From the NCBI GenBank assembly GCA_949592205.1, contig CATIUR010000004.1, forward strand, positions 81,753,337-81,817,336: a DNA stretch of 64,000 bases, in the 5' to 3' direction. This document shows, one piece after another, positions 10,501 to 20,387 of the stretch; position 1 is the stretch's first letter, and every line of letters starts with the position of its first letter. Both the position numbers and the translations under genes were made by a program. The notes beneath the pieces are model-generated. The model ran no database searches and had not been told where the DNA came from. It worked only from the letters and a program-made list of their open reading frames with translations. Source of the stretch: Helichrysum umbraculigerum (Eukaryota; Streptophyta; Magnoliopsida; Asterales; Asteraceae).

Positions 10501-10891
10501 ACTGGTGTCTTGGCAGTGTAAGAAGCAAACCACAGTTTCCACCTCAACAGCGGAAGCTGAATACATTGCTGCTGCAAGCTGTTGTTCACAGATTTTGTGG
10601 ATTCAACATCAATTGCGTGACTATGGGTTACTTCTTACTTTGACTCCTATTCATATTGATAATACTGCTGCTATATCTATTATTCGCAATCCCGTTCAAC
10701 ACTCTAAGACCAAGCACATAGAGATTAGGTTTCACTTCATACGAGATTGCTATGAGAAACATTTAATTGACCTCATTCACATAGATACCCTTAAGCAAAA
10801 GGCCGACTTATTCACTAAAGCTTTTTCGCGTGCTCGTTTCAACGAACTTGTGGATATGATAGGGATGATTTCCCTTGATCTCAAGAAATGA
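7535..10891 (+). CDS. pol: Copia-1 Pol: protease, integrase, reverse transcriptase, RNase H
   Basis: One uninterrupted frame of about 1,118 codons, opened at the candidate splice acceptor because no clear ATG precedes the protease. The protease motif is VDNGCSRHMTG, with Asn where most copia proteases have Ser or Thr. Integrase follows with its HHCC zinc region (HRRMGHIHF to CVSC), first Asp in HMDLFGP, second in RSDNGTEF and the Glu region PQQNGVAERKNRT. RT has TRWVYHVKKDD, KARLVVQGF, the LDVKSAFLYG block and catalytic YVDD at 9938-9949. RNase H has TAYSDSDYGG and STAEAEYIA. Integrase before RT is the Ty1/copia order. Intact pol beside broken gag and no 3' LTR means the copy could act only in trans, if it is transcribed at all. 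Confidence 0.93.
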   Translation, partial: SDHIQRSKWYVDNGCSRHMTGDMSLLSDVKPYRGGHVAFAGDTGGNITGQGTLSNGQVSFDKVNYVEELQHNLISVSQVCDKKFTTAFTDVECLILKPGFVIPEEWVLLRAPRVRNSYILDMQTVITKEHTCLLSKASSKDSLLWHRRMGHIHFRRMNYLVNNDLVLGVPKKSFVTDDECVSCLKGKQHKKFHKSKQVNSIESPLELLHMDLFGPVNKKSIGGKSYCLVVTDDYSRFSWVYFLAGKDETADTLTYLFDRLENLCNLKIKKLRSDNGTEFKNRTLEMYCLRKGIFHQFSAARTPQQNGVAERKNRTIIEAARTMLSDAHLPTTFWAEAVNTACYVLNRVSIVKKRKKTCYELLNNRKPNLKFLEPFGCPCSILITNDSVGKFDEKAVDGLFLGYSVNSPNKRVFNKSTGRIEEHFEVRFMKYTDSPKGKGPDSLFEYDKLVDSFNLPKFSEEEQVVSLLHGLDLTSDDSISNSRVVPPENVVNDDNPSDVDQVASESNPQTETDIVTPIDNEDTATNSSVEIENPGGDLSNLDSIIVPDPIPQLRIHSTHPTENIIGDLQQGVLTRHQSAANEVREESSSANFACVEEELEECFLSQHEPKKIAEALKDPYWVEAMQEELNQFKKLDVWELVPLPMDVDPIGTRWVYHVKKDDRGVVIRNKARLVVQGFTQIEGLDYDDVFAPVARLESIRIFLAYATFKSFRVYQLDVKSAFLYGEVLKDVYVLQPPGFEDPNHPDYVCKLGKALYGLHQAPRAWYARLANHLTRNGFSRGQIDSTLFIKRVGKDLLLVQVYVDDIIFGSTNDSLCRDFEKIMKSEFEMSAMGELKFFLGVQVEQSDKGFYIHQSKYVNDMLTRYELHDCKPYGTPIETDHKLGPAEHEEDCKERDYRSMIGSLMYLTASRPDIVFAVSICSRYQSKPKVSHMKAVKRIFGYLKYRPSLGLWYSNEKNFALTAYSDSDYGGCNSDKKSTTGGCQYLGSRLVSWQCKKQTTVSTSTAEAEYIAAASCCSQILWIQHQLRDYGLLLTLTPIHIDNTAAISIIRNPVQHSKTKHIEIRFHFIRDCYEKHLIDLIHIDTLKQKADLFTKAFSRARFNELVDMIGMISLDLKK

Positions 10892-10934
10892 TTTGTGACT
10901 TATTTTCTGTACAGTTTATTTGCTTTTCTTGTGT

Positions 10935-10955
10935 AAAAAAAAAAAAAAAAAGGGG
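10935..10955 (+). other. A17G4 purine tract just after pol
   Basis: Seventeen A then GGGG, 44 bp after the pol stop. Copia-2 has A16GG 50 bp after its pol stop. The composition resembles a polypurine tract, so an internal plus-strand primer is possible; alternatively it is a captured poly(A). Confidence 0.5.
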
Positions 10956-11456
10956 CAACCGCCACTCTTTATACTCGTTAGTATCAATGAAATGCAATGG
11001 TTGCTACATTTTTAAAATAGACGTTGAGTTGAGTCTGTAAACAACTTGGGATATGATAGTACATCGAGTGACATGCACAAAATGGAATTTTAAGTTTTAT
11101 CTTTGATGTGTCAGTAGGTTTATCTGACACACTTAAAACTGTTTTTATGAAAATTGTCTTCATCATGCGATGTACCGGTAGGCATGATACACACCTGTCT
11201 CTGGGTTATTAAGAAATCATTTAAATATGTGTCTATTATCTTGTGGTAAACTCCGTATGATGTACGACTCAATGTCTTAATTCCTTAACGTAGCTTAACA
11301 TATTTCTATCTTTGGAACTTTTATCTGAAATCATTTGGGAGTTTATGCTGGTTGTTGCCTCTGTTGTACGAAAGTACAGAACTGGTAACAGTTACTATAA
11401 ACTTGGGGTTAAGCAATTACAGGTCAATGCACTTGAAAAATCTTAATGATACTGAA

Positions 11457-11573
11457 CAAGGTCGCTGTTTGGGAAACTCCAAATCCAGTTTGACTGCGAT
11501 CGTTTTGCTTAATCCTAAATCATACTAACCAAGGTCGCTGTTTGGGAAACTCCAACTTCAGTTTGACTGCGAT
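11457..11573 (+). repeat. 73-bp-period duplication in the copia-1 3' region
   Basis: Two copies of about 44 bp starting CAAGGTCGCTGTTTGGG at 11457 and 11530, differing at a few bases. No coding frame. Confidence 0.75.
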
Positions 11574-12187
11574 TGGTTGTGATTATACTTGAATCACGTT
11601 AGGTTGCTTTGCTGTACTTCTGTACTGACCTGTCAACTCTAGCCTGATTCTTAAAAATGATCTTTCTTTATTCTTTCTAAATATGGAAACTATGTTATTG
11701 TCTAGAGTATAGGGGTATATCAATGGTGGGTGCCACAGAGACTTATACATTCTAACAATAAAAGGTTAACTCCACAAACTCGGTTGTAACATGCTTAAGT
11801 GGATAAACAATATCGATAATCGTCTTGAAATAATTTTTATAAAACGTGTTTTAAATGTGCCACGTAAATTTAAAGTGGACAAACATACTGATAATCAAAA
11901 TAACACTTTCTATTCCTAATAATTGCATGTTATTTCGGTATGATCTCTAACCAGTATCTCAACTCCGTCACCAAAACGATTTTATAAATTTCTCGCTTTT
12001 AGTTGTATTTGTTTCTTTTATTTTATGTTTATATTTAGTTTTATCTCTTTAATATTCTTTAAATTGTATCTTTTCTTTTTAATTTTTTTTTGTCACAAAT
12101 CATCTTCTATGCGAAAATTCTAAAATCAAAATCCGAATCGGCACAAAAATCGAATTTTTAATCTTGAAAATTTCCGATTTGTGTTCT

Positions 12188-12425
12188 GTGCGACACAACC
12201 ACTGTGTCGTACTCCTGTTATACGACACAACATCTGTGTCGTATAAGTCAGTTTTGTTTATGTCGTATACTATGTCGTATAAGTCAGTTTTGTTTGTGTC
12301 GTATACTATGTCGTATGCGGGTCAGGGATAACTATTCACAACATACGACATAATCATTTACGTTTTCAAATCTTTCACGACACAAACTATACGACATAAA
12401 GGCGATTTTGCGACACAAGCGTTTT
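12188..12425 (+). repeat. GACACA/TGTCGTA word cluster, copia-1 3' region
   Basis: Many copies of TGCGACACA-like and TGTGTCGTA-like words, including hairpins such as GCGACACAACCACTGTGTCG. They are the same word family as in the U3 and the gag leader. The cluster lies just upstream of the candidate donor at 12508. Confidence 0.75.
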
Positions 12426-12507
12426 TCGATCGGATTCGTGATTACGAAGGCTTTTCTTCGCGTTTTGTTGCTCGATTCTTGTTCATCATCTGTTTGCGCA
12501 TCCTTAG

Positions 12508-12929
12508 GTATAATTCTTTCGTGTTTTTATCGCGTATTATGTCCTGAATTCGATCGACCCGTATTACGTTTTTAGGGTTTCGGTTTTTCGTTAAATTATT
12601 TAGGGTTTAGGGGTTATTAGGGTTAGATAAATACATATTATTGATCCCCTGTTGTGTACGAACCCTAGGGTATGACTGGATTTCGAAAACCCCAAAAACT
12701 TTCATCGATCGAATCTGGGTTGCTTTGATGTTCATCTTTGCGACATAACATACGACATAGTCGTTATGTCGCATCGATACTTGGTTTTTATGTCGTATTG
12801 ATCACCGGTCCTTATGTCGTATTTTTATACGACACCAACGTTATGTCGTACCCACTTTATACGACACACCATACGACACAGCGACTATGTCGCATTCGAG
12901 ATTAATTTCTCAATTATTGCTAAATGCAG
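12508..12929 (+). other. Candidate 422-bp intron upstream of a lost 3' ORF (copia-1)
   Basis: Donor TTAG|GTATAA and acceptor AATGCAG. The context TTTGCGC...AG|GTATA and an internal TTAGGGTTTCGGTTT-like block are shared with the copia-2 candidate intron at 61520-62170. A second GACATA/TGTCGTA word cluster fills about 12738-12900. Five bases after the acceptor comes an ATG with only four codons before a stop, and the element ends about 20 bases later. Confidence 0.45.
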
Positions 12930-12962
12930 GGGAAATGCTGTCCGCGTGACACGTGTCATACG

Positions 12963-13291
12963 ACCTATGTGTTTATATGAATTCAGTTGAAATACACACT
13001 GGTAGTGTCTAAGTTGATGAAATAATATATTTACCTATATAAGTATATGTTGATATATAGGTACATTTTGTGTTTATGTCGTTAAGAGTATGCATAAAGA
13101 TGATATGCACAAGTTATTTAAATTGTGCACACATCTAATGTGCATATTGTAATGAGTAATTATGTGATTAAACTGGTATGAGAAGTAGAGTAGTAGTGAA
13201 TTGAAATAGAAGTGAATATGTGATTCTATTTCAATAGATTGATTAAGTGTGATCAGATTTCGAGGACGAAATCTTTTAAGGGGGGGAGATT
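12963..13291 (+). repeat. Element C internal segment, right part after copia-1
   Basis: Starts with the duplicated ACCTA and continues the 585-bp segment to its polypurine tract and the next LTR. Confidence 0.85.
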
Positions 13292-15072
13292 TGTAACATC
13301 CACTCTTCGGGTCTAGTTGTATTTTAATATTTTCTGACTTTTAATATTTATCGCATGTCAGAAAATAGTTTTGTGTTATTATTTGAAAATAATTGGTTAA
13401 AGAGTCACATAATTTATTGTGACTAGTAAATTGTTAACTGTTTTAATTTAATTCAGTTGACGGTAAAATAAAATAATGTTTCCCCGCAAATGGTTTTTAA
13501 GTTCCAGACAATGATAAGTACGGGGGACAAAACTAGTACACCTATTTCTAATATATGTATAAAATGTGTCTGAGACTTCTCTAAAATTCCAGAAAAAATC
13601 GAGTGAGAGTGAGATGAAAACTCAGAAACCAAAACAAACCCTAATCCTCATGAATATTGTAAAATCAAAATCTTCTCCTTCCATGTTCTTGCTTGGTCGA
13701 TCCAGAAACATCATAGGGATGAGTTTCATGTTGTAAAACAAGACTCTAGGTGAAATTGAGTCCATATAATCTTGATTCAAGCTTCAAAAACGTGAGTAAA
13801 TCATCTCTTGATCATTCTAATTATGTTGTATGCTTCAATTACTTGATTTCTATAAACTTGAAATTTGGGTTTTTGATGTTCTTGGTAAAAATCCAAAATT
13901 AGGGTTTCAAATAGTTGAATTGATATGAGTTAAGCTTTAATAACATGTATTAATCATTCCATCATCATCATAAACATGTTATAAGTGTTGCTTTTTGATT
14001 TTCATGTAAACCTAGAAATGGGTTTTGAGAACTTAGAGGGAATTAGGATGATTTATATGGAATTAAAGCTTGTAGTTATGATTAGAATTGTAGTTAGTGT
14101 TTAAATGGTGATTATAATCTAAGCCCTAACTTGAAATTGGAGAATTTGATTAAATGTTCATAGAGTTTCCTAGGTGACTCTAGCCACTGAGTATACGGAT
14201 AGTACTATCGCCGTGACGACCCTCCCACAGTTTTGGAGCGTATACTTACATGTCCGTTAGGCAAACAACATATTGATTGGTCGTGGTTTGGTTATAGGGT
14301 TAGGTCGCGTTTCTTTAACTCACGAGGTTTAGCTCACCTCCCGAGGGATCACAGTCTAAGTATTCCCACAAAACTATTATTTAGGAAGTAAGTTCCTACG
14401 ACAACTATTTTGGAAATGTTGATCTTTAGTTAGATTAACCTGTGTTTCCTACGAAGCAAACTACTACTATGATTTGGAAATGTTATTTACATTTGAAATA
14501 ACTTGTGTTTCCTACAAACTGTTACTATAAGGAAATGTTTTTCCTAAATTGGTGAAACTTGTGTTTCCTATACTACAACTATTCAACAATGTATAAACGA
14601 GTTAGTTTATGACACAACTTATACAAACCTGTGAATTCACTCAACAATTTTGTTGACGTTTTCTCTATGTTTTTCAGGGAATTAGCAACGTACGTAAGAA
14701 CTGCATGCATTTCAGGATGGACTACCCTGGACTTATTAGGATGCCATATTGTGTGTGTGACTTTTTAGGATTTCTTTTGTATAACTGCAAACATTGCAGT
14801 CATACTTATGAAGTCTACTTTTAAGGTGTGAAATAAATAAGACATAAATGTTTTCAGACTACGCTTTCACTATTACAACTTTCTAAGTTGTAATATTTTG
14901 TAATAACTTTTAAACTTGGCATCTTAATACATTATGTTTGTGATAATCATATGCTCTGATAATGAATGTACGTATTTTGAGTTTCGAGAATAACTGCTCA
15001 CGCCCCGTCACATTATCAGCTTCCGCAAACTACTCACATTAATCGTAGATTACCGTTTGGCGGGGTGTGACA
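13292..15072 (+). repeat. Chimeric C/A LTR, array copy
   Basis: 1,781 bp, TGTAACATCC to TGTGACA, with the C/A switch at about 14171. Same structure as the copy at 1452. Confidence 0.88.
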
Positions 15073-15657
15073 CTGTCACTTAAGTAATCGGTTAACTTAT
15101 TAAAGACAGAGTATATGCACAATATATGTGCCACCAGAAATGACAGAGACATGTACAGTTAGATATGTGCATGTGGAAAGAATTGAAAACATGTATATAT
15201 ATATTTATGAGTTACTCAAGGGAGTAATGTATGATGTGTGTATATATTGTGATTAAATAGTTGACGATGTTATACTTTGTACTGAAAATAACATCTTGTG
15301 CTAGAAAATTAAATAGAAACACAACACAACCTATGTGTTTATATGAATTCAGTTGAAATACACACTGGTAGTGTCTAAGTTGATGAAATAATATATTTAC
15401 CTGTATAAGTATATGTTGATATATAGGTACATTTTGTGTTTATGTGGTTAAGAGTATGCATAAAGATGATATGCAAAAGTTATTTAAATTGTGCACACAT
15501 CTAATGTGCATATTGTAATGAGTAATTATGTGATTAAACTGGTATGAGAAGTAGAGTAGTAGTGAATTGAAATAGAAGTGAATAGGTGATTCTATTTCAA
15601 TAGATTGATTAAGTGTGATCAGATTTCGAGGACGAAATCTTTTAAGGGGGGGAGATT
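15073..15657 (+). repeat. Element C internal segment, array copy
   Basis: 585 bp, CTGTCACTTAAG to the polypurine tract. It shares private variants with the next copy, such as CCTGTATAAG and GATATGCAAAAG. Confidence 0.85.
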
Positions 15658-17437
15658 TGTAACATCCACTCTTCGGGTCTAGTTGTATTTTAATATTTTC
15701 TGACTTTTAATATTTATCGCATGTCAGAAAATAGTTTTGTGTTATTATTTGAAAATAATTGGTTAAAGAGTCACATAATTTATTGTAACTAGTAAATTGT
15801 TAACTGTTTTAATTTAATTCAGTTGACGGTAAAATAAAATAATGTTTCCCCGCAAATGTTTTTAAGTTCCAGACAATGATAAGTACGGGGGACAAAACTA
15901 GTACACCTATTTCTAATATATGTGTAAAATGTGTCTGAGACTTCTCTAAAATTCCAGAAAAAATCGAGTGAGAGCGAGATGAAAACTCAGAAACCAAAAC
16001 AAACCCTAATCCTCATGAATATTGTAAAATCAAAATCTTCTCCTTCCCTGTTCTTGCTTGGTCGATCCAGAAACATCATAGGGATGAGTTTCATGTTGTA
16101 AAACAAGACTCTAGGTGAAATTGAGTCCATATAATCTTGATTCAAGCTTCAAAAACGTGAGTAAATCATCTCTTGATCATTCTAATTATGTTGTATGCTT
16201 CAATTACTTGATTTCTATAAACTTGAAATTTGGGTTTTTGATGTTCTTGGTAAAAATCCAAAATTAGGGTTTCAAATAGTTGAATTGATATGAGTTAAGC
16301 TTTAATAACATGTATTAATCATTCCATCATCATCATAAACATGTTATAAGTGTTGCTTTTTGATTTTCATGTAAACCTAGAAATGGGTTTTGAGAACTTA
16401 GAGGGAATTAGGATGATTTATATGGAATTAAAGCTTGTAGTTATGATTAGAATTGTAGTTAGTGTTTAAATGGTGATTATAATCTAAGCCCTAACTTGAA
16501 ATTGGAGAATTTGATTAAATGTTCATAGAGTTTCCTAGGTGACTCTAGCCACTGAGTATACGGATAGTACCATCGCCGTGACGACCCTCCCACAGTTTTG
16601 GAGCGTATACTTACATGTTCGTTAGGCAAACAACATATTGATTGGTCGTGGTTTGGTTATAGGGTTAGGTCGCGTTTCTTTAACTCGCGAGGTTTAGCTC
16701 ACCTCCCGAGGGATCACAGTCTAAGTATTCCCACAAAACTATTATTTAGGAAGTAAGTTCCTACGACAACTATTTTGGAAATGTTGATCTTTAGTTAGAT
16801 TAACCTGTGTTTCCTACGAAGCAAACTACTACTATGATTTGGAAATGTTATTTACATTTGAAATAACTTGTGTTTCCTACAAACTGTTACTATAAGGAAA
16901 TGTTTTTCCTAAACTGGTGAAACTTGTGTTTCCTATACTACAACTATTCAACAATGTATAAACGAGTTAGTTTATGACACAACTTATACAAATCTGTGAA
17001 TTCACTCAACAATTTTGTTGACGTTTTCTCTATGTTTTTCAGGGAATTAGCAACGTACGTAAGAACTGCATGCATTTCAGGATGGACTACCCTGGACTTA
17101 TTAGGATGCCATATTGTGTGTGTGACTTTTTAGGATTTCTTTTGTATAACTGCAAACATTGCAGTCATACTTATGAAGTCTACTTTTAAGGTGTGAAATA
17201 AATAAGACATAAATGTTTTCAGACTACGCTTTCACTATTACAACTTTCTAAGTTGTAATATTTTGTAATAACTTTTAAACTTGGCATCTTAATACATTAT
17301 GTTTGTGATAATCATATGCTCTGATAATGAATGTACGTATTTTGAGTTTCGAGAATAACTGCTCACGCCCCGTCACATTATCAGCTTCCGCAAACTACTC
17401 ACATTAATCGTAGATTACCGTTTGGCGGGGTGTGACA
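15658..17437 (+). repeat. Chimeric C/A LTR, array copy
   Basis: 1,780 bp with the switch at about 16536. It shares AGTACCATCGCC and ACATGTTCGTTAG with the next copy; other copies read AGTACTATCGCC and ACATGTCCG. Confidence 0.88.
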
Positions 17438-18022
17438 CTGTCACTTAAGTAATCGGTTAACTTATTAAAGACAGAGTATATGCACAATATATGTGCCACC
17501 AGAAATGACAGAGACATGTACAGTTAGATATGTGCATGTGGAAAGAATTGAAAACATGTATATATATATTTATGAGTTACTCAAGGGAGTAATGTATGAT
17601 GTGTGTATATATTGTGATTAAATAGTTGACGATGTTATACTTTGTACTGAAAATAACATCTTGTGCTAGAAAATTAAATAGAAACACAACACAACCTATG
17701 TGTTTATATGAATTCAGTTGAAATACACACTGGTAGTGTCTAAGTTGATGAAATAATATATTTACCTGTATAAGTATATGTTGATATATAGGTACATTTT
17801 GTGTTTATGTGGTTAAGAGTATGCATAAAGATGATATGCAAAAGTTATTTAAATTGTGCACACATCTAATGTGCATATTGTAATGAGTAATTATGTGATT
17901 AAACTGGTATGAGAAGTAGAGTAGTAGTGAATTGAAATAGAAGTGAATAGGTGATTCTATTTCAATAGATTGATTAAGTGTGATCAGATTTCGAGGACGA
18001 AATCTTTTAAGGGGGGGAGATT
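17438..18022 (+). repeat. Element C internal segment, array copy
   Basis: 585 bp, nearly identical to the preceding copy, including the variant that weakens the GCACAA/TTGTGC stem. Confidence 0.85.
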
Positions 18023-19803
18023 TGTAACATCCACTCTTCGGGTCTAGTTGTATTTTAATATTTTCTGACTTTTAATATTTATCGCATGTCAGAAAATAGT
18101 TTTGTGTTATTATTTGAAAATAATTGGTTAAAGAGTCACATAATTTATTGTAACTAGTAAATTGTTAACTGTTTTAATTTAATTCAGTTGACGGTAAAAT
18201 AAAATAATGTTTCCCCGCAAATGGTTTTTAAGTTCCAGACAATGATAAGTACGGGGGACAAAACTAGTACACCTATTTCTAATATATGTGTAAAATGTGT
18301 CTGAGACTTCTCTAAAATTCCAGAAAAAATCGAGTGAGAGCGAGATGAAAACTCAGAAACCAAAACAAACCCTAATCCTCATGAATATTGTAAAATCAAA
18401 ATCTTCTCCTTCCCTGTTCTTGCTTGGTCGATCCAGAAACATCATAGGGATGAGTTTCATGTTGTAAAACAAGACTCTAGGTGAAATTGAGTCCATATAA
18501 TCTTGATTCAAGCTTCAAAAACGTGAGTAAATCATCTCTTGATCATTCTAATTATGTTGTATGCTTCAATTACTTGATTTCTATAAACTTGAAATTTGGG
18601 TTTTTGATGTTCTTGGTAAAAATCCAAAATTAGGGTTTCAAATAGTTGAATTGATATGAGTTAAGCTTTAATAACATGTATTAATCATTCCATCATCATC
18701 ATAAACATGTTATAAGTGTTGCTTTTTGATTTTCCTGTAAACCTAGAAATGGGTTTTGAGAACTTAGAGGGAATTAGGATGATTTATATGGAATTAAAGC
18801 TTGTAGTTATGATTAGAATTGTAGTTAGTGTTTAAATGGTGATTATAATCTAAGCCCTAACTTGAAATTGGAGAATTTGATTAAATGTTCATAGAGTTTC
18901 CTAGGTGACTCTAGCCACTGAGTATACGGATAGTACCATCGCCGTGACGACCCTCCCACAGTTTTGGAGCGTATACTTACATGTTCGTTAGGCAAACAAC
19001 ATATTGATTGGTCGTGGTTTGGTTATAGGGTTAGGTCGCGTTTCTTTAACTCGCGAGGTTTAGCTCACCTCCCGAGGGATCACAGTCTAAGTATTCCCAC
19101 AAAACTATTATTTAGGAAGTAAGTTCCTACGACAACTATTTTGGAAATGTTGATCTTTAGTTAGATTAACCTGTGTTTCCTACGAAGCAAACTACTACTA
19201 TGATTTGAAAATGTTATTTACATTTGAAATAACTTGTGTTTCCTACAAACTGTTACTATAAGGAAATGTTTTTCCTAAACTGGTGAAACTTGTGTTTCCT
19301 ATACTACAACTATTCAACAATGTATAAACGAGTTAGTTTATGACACAACTTATACAAACCTGTGAATTCACTCAACAATTTTGTTGACGTTTTCTCTATG
19401 TTTTTCAGGGAATTAGCAACGTACGTAAGAACTGCATGCATTTCAGGATGGACTACCCTGGACTTATTAGGATGCCATATTGTGTGTGTGACTTTTTAGG
19501 ATTTCTTTTGTATAACTGCAAACATTGCAGTCATACTTATGAAGTCTACTTTTAAGGTGTGAAATAAATAAGACATAAATGTTTTCAGACTACGCTTTCA
19601 CTATTACAACTTTCTAAGTTGTAATATTTTGTAATAACTTTTAAACTTGGCATCTTAATACATTATTTTTGTGATAATCATATGCTCTGATAATGAATGT
19701 ACGTATTTTGAGTTTCGAGAATAACTGCTCACGCCCCGTCACATTATCAGCTTCCGCAAACTACTCACATTAATCGTAGATTACCGTTTGGCGGGGTGTG
19801 ACA
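18023..19803 (+). repeat. Chimeric C/A LTR, array copy
   Basis: 1,781 bp, with the switch at about 18902. Same boundaries and order as its neighbours. Confidence 0.88.
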
Positions 19804-20387
19804 CTGTCACTTAAGTAATCGGTTAACTTATTAAAGACAGAGTATATGCACAATATATGTGCCACCAGAAATGACAGAGACATGTACAATTAGATATGTG
19901 CATGTGGAAAGAATTGAAAACATGTATATATATATTTATGAGTTACTCAAGGGAGTAATGTATGATGTGTGTATATATTGTGATTAAATAGTTGACGATG
20001 TTATACTTTGTACTGAAAATAACATCTTGTGCTAGAAAATTAAATAGAAACACAACACAACCTATGTGTTTATATGAATTCAGTTGAAATACACACTGGT
20101 AGTGTCTAAGTTGATGAAATAATATATTTACCTATATAAGTATATGTTGATATATAGGTACATTTTGTGTTTATGTGGTTAAGAGTATGCATAAAGATGA
20201 TATGCACAAGTTATTTAAATTGTGCACACATCTAATGTGCATATTGTAATGAGTAATTATGTGATTAAACTGGTATGAGAAGTAGAGTAGTAGTGAATTG
20301 AAATAGAAGTGAATAGGTGATTCTATTTCAATAGATTGATTAAGTGTGATCAGATTTCGAGGACGAAATCTTTTAAGGGGGGAGATT
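19804..20387 (+). repeat. Element C internal segment, array copy
   Basis: 584 bp; one G shorter in the polypurine tract than the other copies. Confidence 0.85.

Larger units (their letters stand above)
10892..12187 (+). other. Copia-1 post-pol non-coding region
   Basis: No supported coding frame. It contains the A17G4 tract, a 73-bp-period duplication, and blocks shared with the same region of copia-2, notably TCATCATGCGATGTACCGG (about 11160) against TCATCATATGATGTACTGG (about 60175). It also holds short TGTAC...GTACA hairpins (about 11366), matched in copia-2 at about 60393 and 60472. Confidence 0.65.
3494..12962 (+). mobile_element. Copia-1: Ty1/copia (SIRE/Maximus-like) element without a 3' LTR
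   Basis: A 9,469-bp insertion in an array unit, flanked by ACCTA on both sides. Order: 5' LTR, methionine-tRNA primer site, long leader, gag with coiled coil and zinc knuckle, then protease-integrase-RT-RNase H (copia order), then about 2 kb of non-coding 3' DNA. Gag is broken by a stop and a frameshift, while pol is fully open. I find no copy of the 5' LTR at the right end. The element stops about 30 bp after a candidate splice acceptor that, in copia-2, precedes a 3' ORF. The SIRE/Maximus assignment rests on domain order, coiled-coil Gag and long 3' region, not on a phylogeny. Confidence 0.88.

Noticed and set aside
12700..12962. A diverged copia-1 3' LTR at the right end
   Set aside because: Compared with 3494-4023 by eye: no TGTTGGTACATC start, no TATA box and no CCTACA end. 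Only the word family is shared.
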